Shown: positions 25,057 through 35,135 of the stretch, one piece after another
Layout of the letters: each line of letters opens with the position of its first letter
Position numbering within the stretch: the stretch's first letter is position 1
NCBI GenBank assembly: GCA_009692615.1
Contig: SHYW01000026.1
Coordinates: 1-53,585 of the forward strand
DNA: 53,585 bases
Direction of reading: 5' to 3'
Source: Deltaproteobacteria bacterium
GTDB lineage: Bacteria; Desulfobacterota; Binatia; UBA9968
The notes under the pieces: generated by a model
Database searches by the model: none
What the model was told of the DNA's origin: nothing
What the model saw: only the letters and a program-made list of their open reading frames with translations
Position numbers and translations under genes: made by a program

Positions 25057-25698
25057 GTGTTTCATCAGATGATCGGCAATCCTGACCAATTCGAAGCGCT
25101 CGGCAACCGGCTCGGCTTTCGCATCGTCGAAAACACCCCGGACAAAGTGCGCCTGGTCTGGCAAGGCGCGCGTTTTCCAGCGTTTCTTTGCCTCGGCATG
25201 GCGCTGTTGCTGCTTGGAGTTTCGATTCCCATCGTTCAAGCTTTGTTGCTGCGCGGCTTTGTCGGCCCCGCCGGTTCACTGTGGTATTTCCCGCTGATGA
25301 ATATCGTTCTGTTCGGTATCGCAATTTTTCTCATCACCCAACGGCGCAGCATCGAAATCGATTCCAACTCTCGACAACTCGTGGTGCGGCGCCAGAGCCT
25401 CTACCGCTCGATTGTTTTCACAGTCAGCTTCAATGAGATCAGCAAAATCACTCTAAGCAACGATCAGATCAACAGCGGCTTTGCCGTCGGCGGTTCGACG
25501 GCGGCGCAAACCTTCGCGGTGCCGGCATTGCGCCTGGTGGTTGGCAACGGCGCCAACGTGCTGCTCGACCGCGGCAGTTTCAAAAAGCTCGCGGAGATCG
25601 GCAATCTGATCAGCGAACGAATGGCGGCCTTGCTCGAAGTCGACACGCAAATGGCCGAGCCGTTGCTGAAAAGAGAACTGCGCGCGAGTTTGAATTGA
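25057..25698 (+). CDS. Small membrane protein of unknown function
   Basis: A 213-residue protein with two membrane helices (about 42-64 and 75-94) followed by a cytosolic beta-rich PH-like part (RSIEIDSNSRQLVVRRQSL, VSFNEISKITLS, LRLVVGNGANVLLDRG). This layout resembles bacterial PH-domain membrane proteins, but I cannot name a family. Start GTG 25057 lies 14 bases after the cofH stop; ATG 25069 is an alternative, and neither has a clear ribosome site. Close spacing suggests co-transcription with cofH, but a role in F420 synthesis is not implied. Confidence 0.72.
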   Translation: MFHQMIGNPDQFEALGNRLGFRIVENTPDKVRLVWQGARFPAFLCLGMALLLLGVSIPIVQALLLRGFVGPAGSLWYFPLMNIVLFGIAIFLITQRRSIEIDSNSRQLVVRRQSLYRSIVFTVSFNEISKITLSNDQINSGFAVGGSTAAQTFAVPALRLVVGNGANVLLDRGSFKKLAEIGNLISERMAALLEVDTQMAEPLLKRELRASLN

Positions 25699-25761
25699 CT
25701 GCCCACTCGACTAATTGCCTTGGGGATTGTGACACCTTCGACGGAAAGTAGACTCGTAGTT

Positions 25762-25850
25762 CCGTCATACCGGCGCAGGCCGGTATCCAGCTTTTCTCTT
25801 ACCTTGAATAGCGCAAGCGAAGATGGATGCCGGCCGGCGCCAGCATGACA
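25762..25850. repeat. Inverted repeat CGTCATACCGG...CCAGCATGACA
   Basis: The 27 bases from 25763 (starting CGTCATACCGG) and the 27 bases ending at 25850 (ending CCAGCATGACA) are reverse complements at about four fifths of positions. This is a common intergenic hairpin style in proteobacteria-like genomes. It lies between convergent genes and may serve as a transcript end. Confidence 0.65.
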
Positions 25851-25860
25851 ACGGCTTTCA

Positions 25861-26523
25861 TTATGAAGCCGGACCGCGGGCGATGATCTGGTGTAGCTGG
25901 CCAATCGCTTTCTTGACCCCTTCTTGGGCCAACTCATCGGCACTCAACCAACGCACGCCGCGCAGACTGATGTCGCCGAGAGCGAAAATATTTTCACTGA
26001 GGAATTTTTGCGTCTCGTCGAATTGCACCGACCAGATGACGTCGCCGCGACGAATATCGACGAGTTCCAAAACAAAGGTCACCGACGCCGGACTCTTGGC
26101 GCCCCATTCATCGCCGACCCGCTCGCGAAAACGCTGCACCCGTCCGATCATCACCGCATCGGCATAAACCATTTCGCCAATCTTTCTGAGCCGGCTCACT
26201 TCGCCGTCCGCCGGCAGACCTTGGCCCATTTCACGCACTTCATTTTCCGACACGATTTGCCAATTGGGCAACCCGGCCATGGCCGAATGAACTAAGCGCG
26301 CCAGGGTCTCCGGCGCCTCGCGCTCGCTGGTACGCGGCTTCGGCGGATTGGTAAAGGGAATTTTTTGCGTCGGCGCGGGTACCATAGCGCTGGGCGGCAG
26401 GATCGCGATGCGGCGAATCCGGCGCGCTTCAAGATCGGTGGCATGGCGGCTCTGTAAATTACCCGGACCGATGGCGCAGCCAACCAGGGAAAACACCAAC
26501 AACAACTGAGAGATTTTCAGCAT
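25861..26523 (-). CDS. Putative lipoprotein
   Basis: A 220-residue protein with a lipoprotein signal: MLKISQLLLVFSLVGCAIG, where the Cys at about position 16 would be lipidated. The mature part has RRIAILPPSAMVP, a beta strand typical of outer-membrane assembly and DUF799-like lipoproteins. Later come a helix with SENEVREMGQG, then ADAVMIGRVQRF and VTFVLELVDIRRGDVIWS, like TolB-N/curli-assembly CsgG-type folds. I chose ATG 26523 because it places the signal peptide at the N terminus; a GTG four codons upstream is open. It lies 18 bases downstream of aspS on the same strand. Function unknown. Confidence 0.78.
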   Translation of the reverse strand: MLKISQLLLVFSLVGCAIGPGNLQSRHATDLEARRIRRIAILPPSAMVPAPTQKIPFTNPPKPRTSEREAPETLARLVHSAMAGLPNWQIVSENEVREMGQGLPADGEVSRLRKIGEMVYADAVMIGRVQRFRERVGDEWGAKSPASVTFVLELVDIRRGDVIWSVQFDETQKFLSENIFALGDISLRGVRWLSADELAQEGVKKAIGQLHQIIARGPAS

Positions 26524-26541
26524 CGTGTCACCCACCGATGA

Positions 26542-28347
26542 TCATTGTTTGTCGCCACCGCTGACGCGAATGCCCAATTCGCGCAACTGGCGCGGGTCCA
26601 CTTCCGACGGCGCTTCGGTGAGCATGCAGACGGCGCGCTGGCTTTTGGGAAAAGCGATGACGTCGCGCAAAGATTTCGCGCCGCTCAAAAGCATCGCCAA
26701 GCGGTCGATGCCGAAGGCGATGCCGCCATGGGGCGGAGCGCCGAAGCCTAAGGCTTCTAGGAAAAACCCGAACTTGGCGTCGGCTTCGGCACTGTCGATG
26801 CCCATAAGGCCGAGAATTTTTCGTTGCAACTCGACCTGGTGAATACGGATGCTGCCGCCGCCGACCTCCGTGCCGTTCAAGGCCAGATCGTACGCCTTGG
26901 AGCGCGACTTAGCCGGCTCGCTGTCGAGTAAGTGCATATCTTCGTCCAACGGCGCGGTGAACGGATGATGCAGTGCGACGTAACGTTTTTCCTGGGCGTC
27001 ATATTCCATCAAGGGAAAGTCGACGACCCAAACCAGGGCGTAAACTTTTTCCGGGATCAAGCCGAGCTTCTCGCCCAAGTGGAGGCGCAGATTGCCGAGC
27101 GCGTCGTGGACGATTTTCGCGCTGTCGGCGGAGAACAGCACGACGTCGCCGACTTGGGCCTGGGAAATTTTTTCAACTTCTTTTTGCTCGGCCGGCGATA
27201 AAAATTTCGCGATCGGCGACTGCCACCCTTCGGCGGTGATCTTGGTCCAGGCGACGCCTTTAGCGCCGAAGGTAGCGACGAAGGGCGTCATATCGTCCAA
27301 GTCCTTGCGCGACATGTCGGCGCCTTTGGGAATGCGCAGGCCTTTGACGACCCCGCCCTTTTGGATCGCCGCGGAAAATACTTTTGCCTGGCAGTTGGCG
27401 AGCACGGCGGTGAAGTCGCACAGTTCCAAACCAAAGCGCATGTCGGGTTTGTCCGAACCGAAACGGTTCATCGCCTGCTCGTAGGTCAGACGCGCGAAGG
27501 GCCGCTTGATCTCGATACCCTTCAATTCTTTGAACAGCAGCGTGATCATACCCTCGACCACGTTCATGACATCCGCCGAATCGACGAAGGACAATTCCAT
27601 GTCGAGCTGGGTAAACTCAGGCTGGCGGTCGGCGCGCAGATCTTCGTCGCGAAAGCATTTGACGATTTGAAAATAGCGGTCGAGACCGCCGACCATGAGA
27701 ATCTGCTTGAACAGCTGCGGCGACTGCGGCAGCGCGTAAAACTTGCCGGGATAAATCCGGCTCGGCACCAAATAATCCCGCGCCCCTTCCGGCGTGCTCT
27801 TGGTCAATACAGGGGTTTCCACGTCGATGAAGCCCAAGCCGTCGAGATAGTCGCGAATCAGTTTGGTCATACGATAGCGCAGCAACAGCGGGCCGAGTCC
27901 TTGGGGCCGGCGCAGGTCGAGGTAGCGGTATTTGAGTCGAGTGTTCTCGTTGGCATCGGTTTCGTCGTCGATGATAAACGGCGGCACCGCGGAGGCGTTG
28001 AGTAATCGTAAGTCGTTGCTCTTCAACTCCACTTCGCCGGTGGCGAGATCGGGATTGATGTTCTCGGGCGAACGCTTGGCGAGCACGCCGCGCACGGCGA
28101 TGACATCTTCCGAACGTAGCTGCTTGGCCTTCTCGTGGGAAACCGGATCGATCTCGGGATTGAACACCACCTGGCAAATGCCGCTGCGATCGCGCAGATC
28201 GACAAAGATCACGCCCCCATGATCGCGCCGGCTATGCACCCAGCCCGCCAGCGTCATCTCCTGGCCCACCGAAACCGCCCGGGCCTCGCCGCAATAACAA
28301 GTGCGCTTCCAATCGCCCAACGGGTCGCTAAAAACTCGCTCCGCCAT
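26542..28347 (-). CDS. aspS: Aspartyl-tRNA synthetase (bacterial type, with GAD domain)
   Basis: A 601-residue class IIb synthetase that charges tRNA-Asp (and tRNA-Asn if non-discriminating). An N-terminal OB-fold ([20 protein letters not shown]), motif 1-2 region ([40 protein letters not shown] over several segments), the GAD insertion in the middle, and motif 3 [14 protein letters not shown] are all in place. Length matches bacterial AspRS (about 590). Start ATG overlaps the hisS stop by one base (TAATG), giving translational coupling. A lipoprotein gene follows after 18 bases. Confidence 0.97.
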   Translation of the reverse strand: MAERVFSDPLGDWKRTCYCGEARAVSVGQEMTLAGWVHSRRDHGGVIFVDLRDRSGICQVVFNPEIDPVSHEKAKQLRSEDVIAVRGVLAKRSPENINPDLATGEVELKSNDLRLLNASAVPPFIIDDETDANENTRLKYRYLDLRRPQGLGPLLLRYRMTKLIRDYLDGLGFIDVETPVLTKSTPEGARDYLVPSRIYPGKFYALPQSPQLFKQILMVGGLDRYFQIVKCFRDEDLRADRQPEFTQLDMELSFVDSADVMNVVEGMITLLFKELKGIEIKRPFARLTYEQAMNRFGSDKPDMRFGLELCDFTAVLANCQAKVFSAAIQKGGVVKGLRIPKGADMSRKDLDDMTPFVATFGAKGVAWTKITAEGWQSPIAKFLSPAEQKEVEKISQAQVGDVVLFSADSAKIVHDALGNLRLHLGEKLGLIPEKVYALVWVVDFPLMEYDAQEKRYVALHHPFTAPLDEDMHLLDSEPAKSRSKAYDLALNGTEVGGGSIRIHQVELQRKILGLMGIDSAEADAKFGFFLEALGFGAPPHGGIAFGIDRLAMLLSGAKSLRDVIAFPKSQRAVCMLTEAPSEVDPRQLRELGIRVSGGDKQ

Positions 28348-29624
28348 TAATTTGCCTTCCTCGCCGTCAACTCGGTTTCGATCTCAGCCAATGAAATTTC
28401 TTTTTGTTGTTTGGTCGTCATGTCGCGCAAGATCACATGGCCTTTCGCCAACTCATTGGCGCCGACGATCAACACCGACGCGGCATTGAACTTGTCGGCC
28501 CGGCGCATTTGGCTCTTCATGCTGCGCGCTTCGCCGTCCATCTCGACACTGAGTCCGGCCCGGCGCAAGCGATGCACCAGCGGAAATGCCCAGTCACGCG
28601 CTAGCTCGCCGAGCCAAACGATAAACAGCGCCGGCGGTTCCGGCGCTACGGCATCTTGCAAGCGCAGCAGCATGGTCAAGCGCTCGACGCCCATGGCGAA
28701 GCCAACGCCGGGGATCGCCGGTCCGCCCAGCTGTTCGACCAAACCGTCATAGCGCCCCCCCGCCGCCACCGCGCTCTGGGAACCCAAGAGTGAAGTCGTC
28801 CATTCGAAGGTAGTCCGGCAGTAATAATCGAGCCCGCGCACCATGCGCGGATTGAGGGCAAACTCGACTTCCGTATCACCGAGCAAGCGTTGAACCGTGG
28901 CGAAATGATCGAGGCAAGCGGCGCACAAGCTATCGAGAATCGATGGCGCCTCGCGGGTCGCGTGAATGCAGCCTGGCTCTTTGCAATCGAGGGCGCGCAG
29001 CGGATTGCGTTCCATGCGCCGTTGACAATTGCCGCACAGCTCGGCTTCGCGCTGGCGCAAAAAAGCCAACAGCGTGGCGCGATATTGCGGCCGGCATTCG
29101 GCGCAGCCAAGCGAGTTAAGCTGCAACTTCGGTTCGGGCAATCCCACCGCGGCGAGAAAATCATGGAGCAGGAGCAACACTTCGGCATCGATCAGCGGAT
29201 CGCCGCGCCCCAAAGCCTCGGCGCCGATCTGATGAAATTGCCGCATGCGCCCCTTCTGTGGCCGCTCGCGGCGAAACATCGGTCCCATGTAATAAAGCTT
29301 TCGCACCGGCTCGACTTTATACATTTCCGCTTCGACGTATGCGCGCACGACCCCAGCCGTGCCTTCGGGACGAAGCGTCAATTTAGTACCGTCACCATCG
29401 CCGCGGCCGTCGCGATCTTCGAAGGTATACATTTCCTTCTCAACGATATCGGTGCTCTCGCCGATGGAGCGGCTAAACAGCTCGGTCTTCTCCAAGATCG
29501 GCATGCGTATCTCGGCAAAATTGTAGGCGCTAAAAACCCGCCGCGCCGCCGCTTCGAGCCGCTGCCAAGATTCCACTTCGCCGGGGAGAATATCGGCGAA
29601 ACCTTTGATGCTGGTGATCTTCAT
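28347..29624 (-). CDS. hisS: Histidyl-tRNA synthetase
   Basis: A 425-residue class IIa synthetase. The core contains motif 2 around [20 protein letters not shown] (spread over about 111-130), the histidine-A loop [14 protein letters not shown] and motif 3 [17 protein letters not shown] ending [10 protein letters not shown] Cys-rich insertion ([23 protein letters not shown]) is typical of many bacterial HisRS. The C-terminal anticodon domain runs from [10 protein letters not shown] to the end. It forms an operon with aspS, whose start overlaps its stop by one base. The ATG at 29624 is preceded by a GGTAAG-like site. Confidence 0.97.
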   Translation of the reverse strand: MKITSIKGFADILPGEVESWQRLEAAARRVFSAYNFAEIRMPILEKTELFSRSIGESTDIVEKEMYTFEDRDGRGDGDGTKLTLRPEGTAGVVRAYVEAEMYKVEPVRKLYYMGPMFRRERPQKGRMRQFHQIGAEALGRGDPLIDAEVLLLLHDFLAAVGLPEPKLQLNSLGCAECRPQYRATLLAFLRQREAELCGNCQRRMERNPLRALDCKEPGCIHATREAPSILDSLCAACLDHFATVQRLLGDTEVEFALNPRMVRGLDYYCRTTFEWTTSLLGSQSAVAAGGRYDGLVEQLGGPAIPGVGFAMGVERLTMLLRLQDAVAPEPPALFIVWLGELARDWAFPLVHRLRRAGLSVEMDGEARSMKSQMRRADKFNAASVLIVGANELAKGHVILRDMTTKQQKEISLAEIETELTARKAN

Positions 29625-29712
29625 GGGGAAACTTACCGCGTTTTATCAAGACACCATAAGAACTAGCGGAGATCAAGTTAGCGCCGCCGGCAGGTCCCTG
29701 GTGACATGGCTA

Positions 29713-30432
29713 TTAGCGCGTGTTGTAGCGGTACAACCGGCTGCGCCGGGTGGTGCCCTGCAGCTCGGCGAAGAGAAAGCCGCGAAAGGTCATAAAGTAA
29801 GTCAGCGCCGCGCCTAAGACAAAGGCATAGAGAAACAATTGCAAGATGACCGGTAGAGCCAAAAGATAGGACTCAAACACATCGAACAGGTAAAAGCCGG
29901 CGACGCCGAAGATTAGATTGGGCACCAACCACTCGATCCAGTTGTCAACGATGAATTGATAGCTGGCGCCGATCAGTTCCAATCCGGTCGTGCGGCTTTG
30001 ATAGATCAGTTCGGGCGCCGCGTTGAGGATGATGTAAACCGCCAGCTTGAAGAGCAAATAGAGCAAGGCGCCGTTGGCCGCCGAAGCGAAACCGACCGCC
30101 ACCACGCGCATGGGAATCCACAGGATAAAACCGATGGTGATCAGCTCCCAAATATAGACTGTAAATCCGCTCAAAAAATCATTGACGTTGGCGCGGCCGC
30201 TGTCGAGCAAGTTTTTGATCAAGAACAACGCCGAACTGGCGCAGGCTTGGCTCGCGAGCGAATACAACATGCCGCCGATGAAACCTAAAGGCGCGACGAT
30301 GGTGCCGACCACGGTCAAGATGATGCCGTAGGCCAACGGCGCCAAGCTCACCACCCAATTTTTGCTCAGACATTGCCCGGCGCGACTCAAAGCCGCGGCG
30401 TACAACCAAAGGGTAACTTGCAACGTTTGCAT
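29713..30432 (-). CDS. Integral membrane protein of unknown function
   Basis: A 239-residue inner-membrane protein with five to six hydrophobic segments (for example VSLAPLAYGIILTVVGTIVA, WELITIGFILWIPM, LPVILQLFLYAFVLGAALTY). It contains no transporter or enzyme motif that I recognise. The C terminus is basic and cytosolic (TTRRSRLYRYNTR). It lies 88 bases upstream of hisS on the same strand and may share its transcript. Function unknown; it could be a lipid or stress-related membrane factor. Confidence 0.78.
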   Translation of the reverse strand: MQTLQVTLWLYAAALSRAGQCLSKNWVVSLAPLAYGIILTVVGTIVAPLGFIGGMLYSLASQACASSALFLIKNLLDSGRANVNDFLSGFTVYIWELITIGFILWIPMRVVAVGFASAANGALLYLLFKLAVYIILNAAPELIYQSRTTGLELIGASYQFIVDNWIEWLVPNLIFGVAGFYLFDVFESYLLALPVILQLFLYAFVLGAALTYFMTFRGFLFAELQGTTRRSRLYRYNTR

Positions 30433-30558
30433 GGGTTTATTTATAGCAGAAAAATAATCGCGATGCCGAATCGGTGCGGATCAAATTCAATCTTTAGCCA
30501 TTGGACAAAGTGTCAGCCGCTGGGTTATATCGGCTACAAAGCAAAAACTGGAGGACGC

Positions 30559-31554
30559 ATGCAAAGCGTGGCGTATTTTTTCCTGATACTTCTGATGTTC
30601 TTGGCATCGCCGACCAGCGCCGCGGCGCAGGCGCAACCGTTTACGCTCCGCTACGGCCAGATTCCTTCGACGGTCAAGACGGTGTCGGCGCTGCCGTTTC
30701 ATATCGCCGGGCGCAAAGGATTTTTCAGCCGTGAGGGTGTCGATCTTAAAATTATTCTAATCGAAGGCGGCGCCGCTAACATGGTCATCGCGCTCAGCCA
30801 GGGCTCCGTCGACATCACCCGCACGGCGACCCCATACTTGATCCAAGATGTGCTCAAGGGTTCGGACAACGTTGCCATCCTGGGCGAGACCGCGACGCCG
30901 ATCTATAGTTTGATCGTGCGGCCGGAAATTAAATCTTTCGCGCAACTCAAAGGCAAAACCATCGGCCTTTCCCTAGCCGTCGACACGATTTCTATTTCCA
31001 CCCGCAAGCTGCTGGCGATGAACGGTATTTATGAGAGCGATTTCAAGGTCAAAGAGTTAGTCGGCACACCGGCGCGCGCCGATTGCTTGAAAAAAGCTGA
31101 ATGCGACGCCGTGCCGCTCGGCCAGCCTGAGGATTTCCAATTGATCGACCAAGGCTACCATCGCCTCGGCGTTTCCACCGACGCTATGAGCAACTTTCAG
31201 TTTATCGTCAGCGCCGTGCGCCGCGCTTGGGCAAGCAAGAACCGCGAGTCGTTGTTAGCGTACGCGCGGGCGTTGGCGGGCGCCTACCGCTACATGCGCG
31301 ATCCCGCCAAGCGCGATGAAATCGTCGCTCTCGTCAGCGAGACCACCGGCACCTCGCCGGCCATCGCCCGGCAAACGCTGCAGCTTTATTTCGAGCCCGA
31401 ACGGGGAGTCTTTCCCAAACAGGGAGAAATCGACGTCAAAGGGTTCAATGAAGTCATTCGCGTCATGGGCGAGGCCGGCGAACTTAAAGCGCCCCTGCCG
31501 GCGGCCGAACGATTTATCGATTTGCAGTATTTAAAAGCCGCGGGATTGCAGTGA
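30559..31554 (+). CDS. ABC transporter substrate-binding protein (NMT1-like)
   Basis: A 331-residue periplasmic binding protein. The signal peptide is about residues 1-24 (SVAYFFLILLMFLASPTSAA). NMT1 landmarks are HIAGRKGFFSREGVDLKI, IALSQGSVDITRTATPYLI and QLKGKTIGLSLAVD. The frame opens at 30373, but ATG 30559 has GAGG four bases upstream and places the signal peptide correctly. It stands alone: the membrane gene is divergent, and the small gene downstream is convergent. No permease is nearby. Sequence motifs differ from the SBPs at 10-12 kb and 42-48 kb, so it is a separate subfamily. Confidence 0.9.
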   Translation: MQSVAYFFLILLMFLASPTSAAAQAQPFTLRYGQIPSTVKTVSALPFHIAGRKGFFSREGVDLKIILIEGGAANMVIALSQGSVDITRTATPYLIQDVLKGSDNVAILGETATPIYSLIVRPEIKSFAQLKGKTIGLSLAVDTISISTRKLLAMNGIYESDFKVKELVGTPARADCLKKAECDAVPLGQPEDFQLIDQGYHRLGVSTDAMSNFQFIVSAVRRAWASKNRESLLAYARALAGAYRYMRDPAKRDEIVALVSETTGTSPAIARQTLQLYFEPERGVFPKQGEIDVKGFNEVIRVMGEAGELKAPLPAAERFIDLQYLKAAGLQ

Positions 31555-31578
31555 ACAACGGACGGAAACGATCGCCAC

Positions 31579-31866
31579 TCAACAGGAGTAAATGTGGACG
31601 GCGTCTTCATCGATGCGGTGGCCGCGGGTGATCAACGAGACGATGCTGCGGACGTTGCGCGTGACATCGGCGAGGTTGGCCACCGGAAATCCATCGGCGA
31701 GATATCTGCCGATGATTCGATCCTCGCGTAAATTGACGATTTCTAGAAAGTCTTTATTGTTGCCGTCGAAGTAGTGCTGCATTCCGGGCGGCGGACTGTC
31801 CAAGTCTGCTTGCAGCGCCTTGGTGATTTTGATTCCAACGAATAACCGACTAGCCGATTCACTCAT
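31579..31866 (-). CDS. Small hypothetical protein
   Basis: A 95-residue acidic protein without signal or membrane segment (SESASRLFVGIKITKALQA, HYFDGNNKDFLEIVNLRED, ITRGHRIDEDAVHIYSC). A perfect GGAGG lies four bases before the ATG at 31866, which is strong evidence that it is translated. I do not recognise the family. It lies 66 bases downstream of the Rieske oxygenase gene on the same strand and could be co-transcribed, for example as a small accessory protein. Confidence 0.65.
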   Translation of the reverse strand: MSESASRLFVGIKITKALQADLDSPPPGMQHYFDGNNKDFLEIVNLREDRIIGRYLADGFPVANLADVTRNVRSIVSLITRGHRIDEDAVHIYSC

Positions 31867-31932
31867 TACGCCTCCACTGTCTGGGCTAAAAATAACATTT
31901 CGGTTCCAAAACTGCCATCGACGTGGCTACGG

Positions 31933-33255
31933 CTAAGCGAAAACAAGCTTGCCGTCGCGGTCGCGGATCAGACCGCGGCCGTCGCTGGACGACGGCATGT
32001 TTGCCGGGCCGATGCGCAGTTCGTTCACAGGAACATGGCCGTGAAAGGTGTCGACTTCGAGCATCTCCTTGGCTTGGCGTTCGACCCCTTTTGGGTCGCG
32101 CCCTTCGGCGACGTCCGCCATCGCCTTGTGCCAGATGCGCCGCATCATGATCACGCCGCGATCGGAGCTGGCAAGATGTTCCAGGCGCCGCTCGGGAATT
32201 GCGCCTTGGGATTCTTGCAAGACTAAATCTTCGAGTGCCGGAATGCCTTCCCAACCTTTGTATTTGCGTTGATCGTAATTTTTCTCCTCCGCGGTGCCTT
32301 TGAGATTGTCCGGCAAGCCGAAGAGCCAGCCGCCGGTAAAATTGCCCCGGCGTATCAGGCTATAGCGAAACAGTTCGAAGTGGTGATCGTCGATGATCCG
32401 GATCATGCCGCCGCCTTCTTGCCGTTCGTCGGTGAAGTCGGGCGGAAAGCCCGAGCGGATGCCGGAGAAACGCCAGTGGATCGGCATGGCCATTGACCAA
32501 GTGTTGACGAACTTGATCTCCGGATCGCCGGTGTCGAGCACCGAAACGGTTTTCATACCGTAGTCGGTTTCCACCTGCTCCAACGGCAGCGGCGACCAAT
32601 TCTTTACGCTCCGATCGCTAAACGGTTTGAGTTCGTCCGGCAGATCGCGCACGACCAAGCCGTGGAGAATTGTCGCGTGGCCCATGTCGGCGAAATTTTC
32701 CATCCAGTTGAGATAGTTGTAGTTGCGAATATCGCCGCCGACCAGTTTCACCACGCCGTCGGTGCGCGCCAAGACGTCGATCTTCGCCAGCGCCGGCGGA
32801 GATTCTTTGTCCGGACCCATGTAGGTCCAGACGACACCGGCCCATTCTTGGACCGGATACCAAAGATGACGAATGGTATTCTTGAGATTGCTGTCGCAGG
32901 GCTCCAGCGGCGTATCGATGCAGCGGCCTTGGCTATCGTACTTCCAGCCATGGTAAGAGCACATCAAACCGTCTTCGCGCACCTGGCCATACTCAAGCGA
33001 CGCCAGACGATGCTGACAACGAATGCCCAACAAACCCGGCCTCCCCTTGCCGTCGCGAAACACGACTAAGTCCTCGCTCAACAGGCGCACCGCGATGGGA
33101 ATATCCTTTAGGTGCGCCGCCAAACAAACCGGATGCCAATAGCGGCGCAACATCTCGCCGCCTTTAGTCCCCGGCCCAGTGCGCGGCAGATCGTCGAGTA
33201 ATTGCTGATAGCCACTAGCCGGCGTTTGACCGATATCCAAATTACGTTCCGCCAT
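31933..33255 (-). CDS. Rieske non-heme iron oxygenase alpha subunit (phthalate 4,5-dioxygenase-like)
   Basis: A 440-residue ring-hydroxylating oxygenase component. The Rieske [2Fe-2S] site is CQHRLASLEYG with Cys80 and His82, then MCSYHGW with Cys99 and His102. The mononuclear iron site is NFADMGHATILHG with bridging Asp190, His193 and His198. The length and LLSEDLVVFRDGKGRPGLLG style match single-component alpha subunits of the phthalate 4,5-dioxygenase/vanillate demethylase group. The ATG at 33255 has GGAGG nine bases upstream; the frame is open ten codons further. No ferredoxin or reductase gene is nearby. The dihydroxyphthalate-decarboxylase-like gene 10 kb away makes an aromatic carboxylate a plausible substrate. 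Confidence 0.92.
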   Translation of the reverse strand: MAERNLDIGQTPASGYQQLLDDLPRTGPGTKGGEMLRRYWHPVCLAAHLKDIPIAVRLLSEDLVVFRDGKGRPGLLGIRCQHRLASLEYGQVREDGLMCSYHGWKYDSQGRCIDTPLEPCDSNLKNTIRHLWYPVQEWAGVVWTYMGPDKESPPALAKIDVLARTDGVVKLVGGDIRNYNYLNWMENFADMGHATILHGLVVRDLPDELKPFSDRSVKNWSPLPLEQVETDYGMKTVSVLDTGDPEIKFVNTWSMAMPIHWRFSGIRSGFPPDFTDERQEGGGMIRIIDDHHFELFRYSLIRRGNFTGGWLFGLPDNLKGTAEEKNYDQRKYKGWEGIPALEDLVLQESQGAIPERRLEHLASSDRGVIMMRRIWHKAMADVAEGRDPKGVERQAKEMLEVDTFHGHVPVNELRIGPANMPSSSDGRGLIRDRDGKLVFA

Positions 33256-33350
33256 ATGACTGTACCTCCGTCGCTTAGCTGCCAATGTCCCAACGGACGC
33301 AACCTGCTGCGTCCCGAGTACATCCGAGATCCGACACGAACACGAACACG

Positions 33351-34598
33351 CTATCTCTCCGCCACGACACTATACCGCTTCGTCAAGGCGATAAAATTCT
33401 CCGCAACGATCTGCGTACCGAAGCGAGAAAAATGGCGATCATCGGTAAAGTAGGGATTTTGCCCTTCGGCGATCATGCGCTGATAAATCCAGCCGCTGAT
33501 ATCTTCGCAGCCAAAACTGGTCGCCTTGCACATTGCCAAAGCGGCGCCGCGGCGCGGATCGAGATCCACCAGCGTGCGCGCGCTGCGGGCGAGATTGGCA
33601 TAAATTTCCGCGTGATCGGGATGGATGACCATGGCGATGCGCCAGTTGCGATCCTTGGCGCTATCAGCGACGCCATCGAAGAACAACTTGAGCGCTAGCC
33701 GTTGCTTATCGTCAAGCGGGCGCCGCGGGTCGAAGTTTTGCGGATCATGGGCGTAGCGAAGCTTTACTTGCTTCACGCCATCGACTGCATACTGCCACGG
33801 CTTTAAGGCAGCCTTAACACGCGGCGCATGGAACCAGGCGAAGGTAAACGTTGCGCGGCGCCAACGGTCGAACCGTTCTGTCAAATCGGCGATCGTTGGA
33901 AACTTCCCTGCAAGTCCGCGCGCTCTGCGGGTGAAATATTTATTGACGCCGACAAAATCGTTGTAGGCGTAAAGGTAGAACGCCACGAAGGCGCCGGGTG
34001 CGATCCGTTGAGAAACATATTTGAGAGTCGCCAAATAATCCGCCGGCGAATTGCCGGTGACTCCGAAGACGCAAGGTTGGATGCCCAACTCGGTGAGCAC
34101 GGGACCAAAGGTATCGTGATAAACCAGCCCGCTGCCGTAAATCATCGAGTCGCCGATCAGCGCATACTGACAACGGCGCGGATTGCCCCTAGTGCTGATC
34201 GGGTCGGCGCGAAAGCCGTCGGCGCCGATAAAAAGTTCATCGAACTTCCAACCTGAAGCGTCAGGATCGGATTGATTGGGCGATTTTACATTGACCCGGG
34301 TTCCGGGAACATAGTGAGAACGATCGAGGGCCATGTATTGATCCGCCACCGTGCCGGGACGGCGCGCGGAATAGTAGAATTCGAATCCAATCAGCGCCAC
34401 CGGTAGGATCAAGATAAAACCGACGAAGCGCATCAATTTCAACGGACCGAACAGGGTCCATGAAATTGCCATCATAATCGGCCAAGAAATAAGCGCGCCG
34501 CGCAGCGCGCCGCTGATCATGCCGACCAGCACGGCGTAGAGCGTACCGACGGCAAAGGCCAGTAAGAAAATAGCCAAATGACGCAAAACACTTTTCAT
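33351..34598 (-). CDS. Membrane-anchored SGNH-hydrolase-like protein
   Basis: A 415-residue protein with three N-terminal membrane helices (about 8-29, 36-52, 56-76) and a large outer domain. That domain shows SGNH/GDSL-type blocks: YALIGDSMIYG with Ser151, FGVTGNSPADY, an AYNDFVG block, and TDDRHFSRFG near the C terminus with a D-x2-H pair (Asp386, His389). These fit a lipase, acetylesterase or polysaccharide O-acetyl processing enzyme facing the periplasm. The combination with three helices is not a family I know by name. It has no close operon partner; the Rieske gene lies 95 bases downstream. The start ATG at 34598 is supported by an AAAAGAGG-like region upstream. Confidence 0.78.
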   Translation of the reverse strand: MKSVLRHLAIFLLAFAVGTLYAVLVGMISGALRGALISWPIMMAISWTLFGPLKLMRFVGFILILPVALIGFEFYYSARRPGTVADQYMALDRSHYVPGTRVNVKSPNQSDPDASGWKFDELFIGADGFRADPISTRGNPRRCQYALIGDSMIYGSGLVYHDTFGPVLTELGIQPCVFGVTGNSPADYLATLKYVSQRIAPGAFVAFYLYAYNDFVGVNKYFTRRARGLAGKFPTIADLTERFDRWRRATFTFAWFHAPRVKAALKPWQYAVDGVKQVKLRYAHDPQNFDPRRPLDDKQRLALKLFFDGVADSAKDRNWRIAMVIHPDHAEIYANLARSARTLVDLDPRRGAALAMCKATSFGCEDISGWIYQRMIAEGQNPYFTDDRHFSRFGTQIVAENFIALTKRYSVVAER

Positions 34599-34683
34599 GA
34601 ATATTAATCAAAAGAGGAGACTCTGAATTCCTCTGTGTTCTCGGTGGCCTCGGTGGTGAAAAGATATTCCGGCACTCGTCGCA

Positions 34684-35106
34684 TCAGTCGTGCCGATCGT
34701 GCCGCACCGAAGCTCTTCCCTCTTTCTTTTCCGATTGATGGCGTTTGTCGTCGAGCATGCGCGCTTTGGCGCGCCGGGAACGTTTTCTTTTCTGACGGCG
34801 AATTTTTTCGATCCTTTGCTCTTCGGCGGCGATGGAGCCGGTAAACTTCGCTTCGATTTTATCGAGCAACAACCTACGCGCCAGAAAACGATTGAGCCCT
34901 TGGGAGCGCTCCTGCTGACATTTCACCTGGATGCCGGAAGGCCGGTGCAACAGTACGACACAAGACGAGACTTTGTTGACGTTCTGCCCGCCGGCGCCCG
35001 ACGAGCGCACGAACTGTTCGTCAATATCGCGTTCGAGCACACCCAGCGCTTGCATGCGCTCGGTGAGTTTTTTCTCTTTGTCGCTGGAGATGGGAAACGA
35101 AGCCAC
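34684..35106 (-). CDS. Ribosome-rescue peptide release factor (GGQ domain, ArfB/PrfH-like)
   Basis: A 140-residue protein containing only the catalytic domain of class I release factors. VRSSGAGGQNVNK (33-45) holds the GGQ loop (39-41) that triggers peptidyl-tRNA hydrolysis. The C-terminal third is a strongly basic tail (KIRRQKRKRSRRAKARM) that can enter the mRNA channel. There is no codon-recognition domain, so it should act on stalled ribosomes. Start is GTG at 35106. It lies 29 bases from the amidohydrolase stop on the same strand, probably by chance. Confidence 0.9.
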   Translation of the reverse strand: MASFPISSDKEKKLTERMQALGVLERDIDEQFVRSSGAGGQNVNKVSSCVVLLHRPSGIQVKCQQERSQGLNRFLARRLLLDKIEAKFTGSIAAEEQRIEKIRRQKRKRSRRAKARMLDDKRHQSEKKEGRASVRHDRHD

Positions 35107-35135
35107 GCTTTATACTCTTTTTAGTTGGAAAAATT

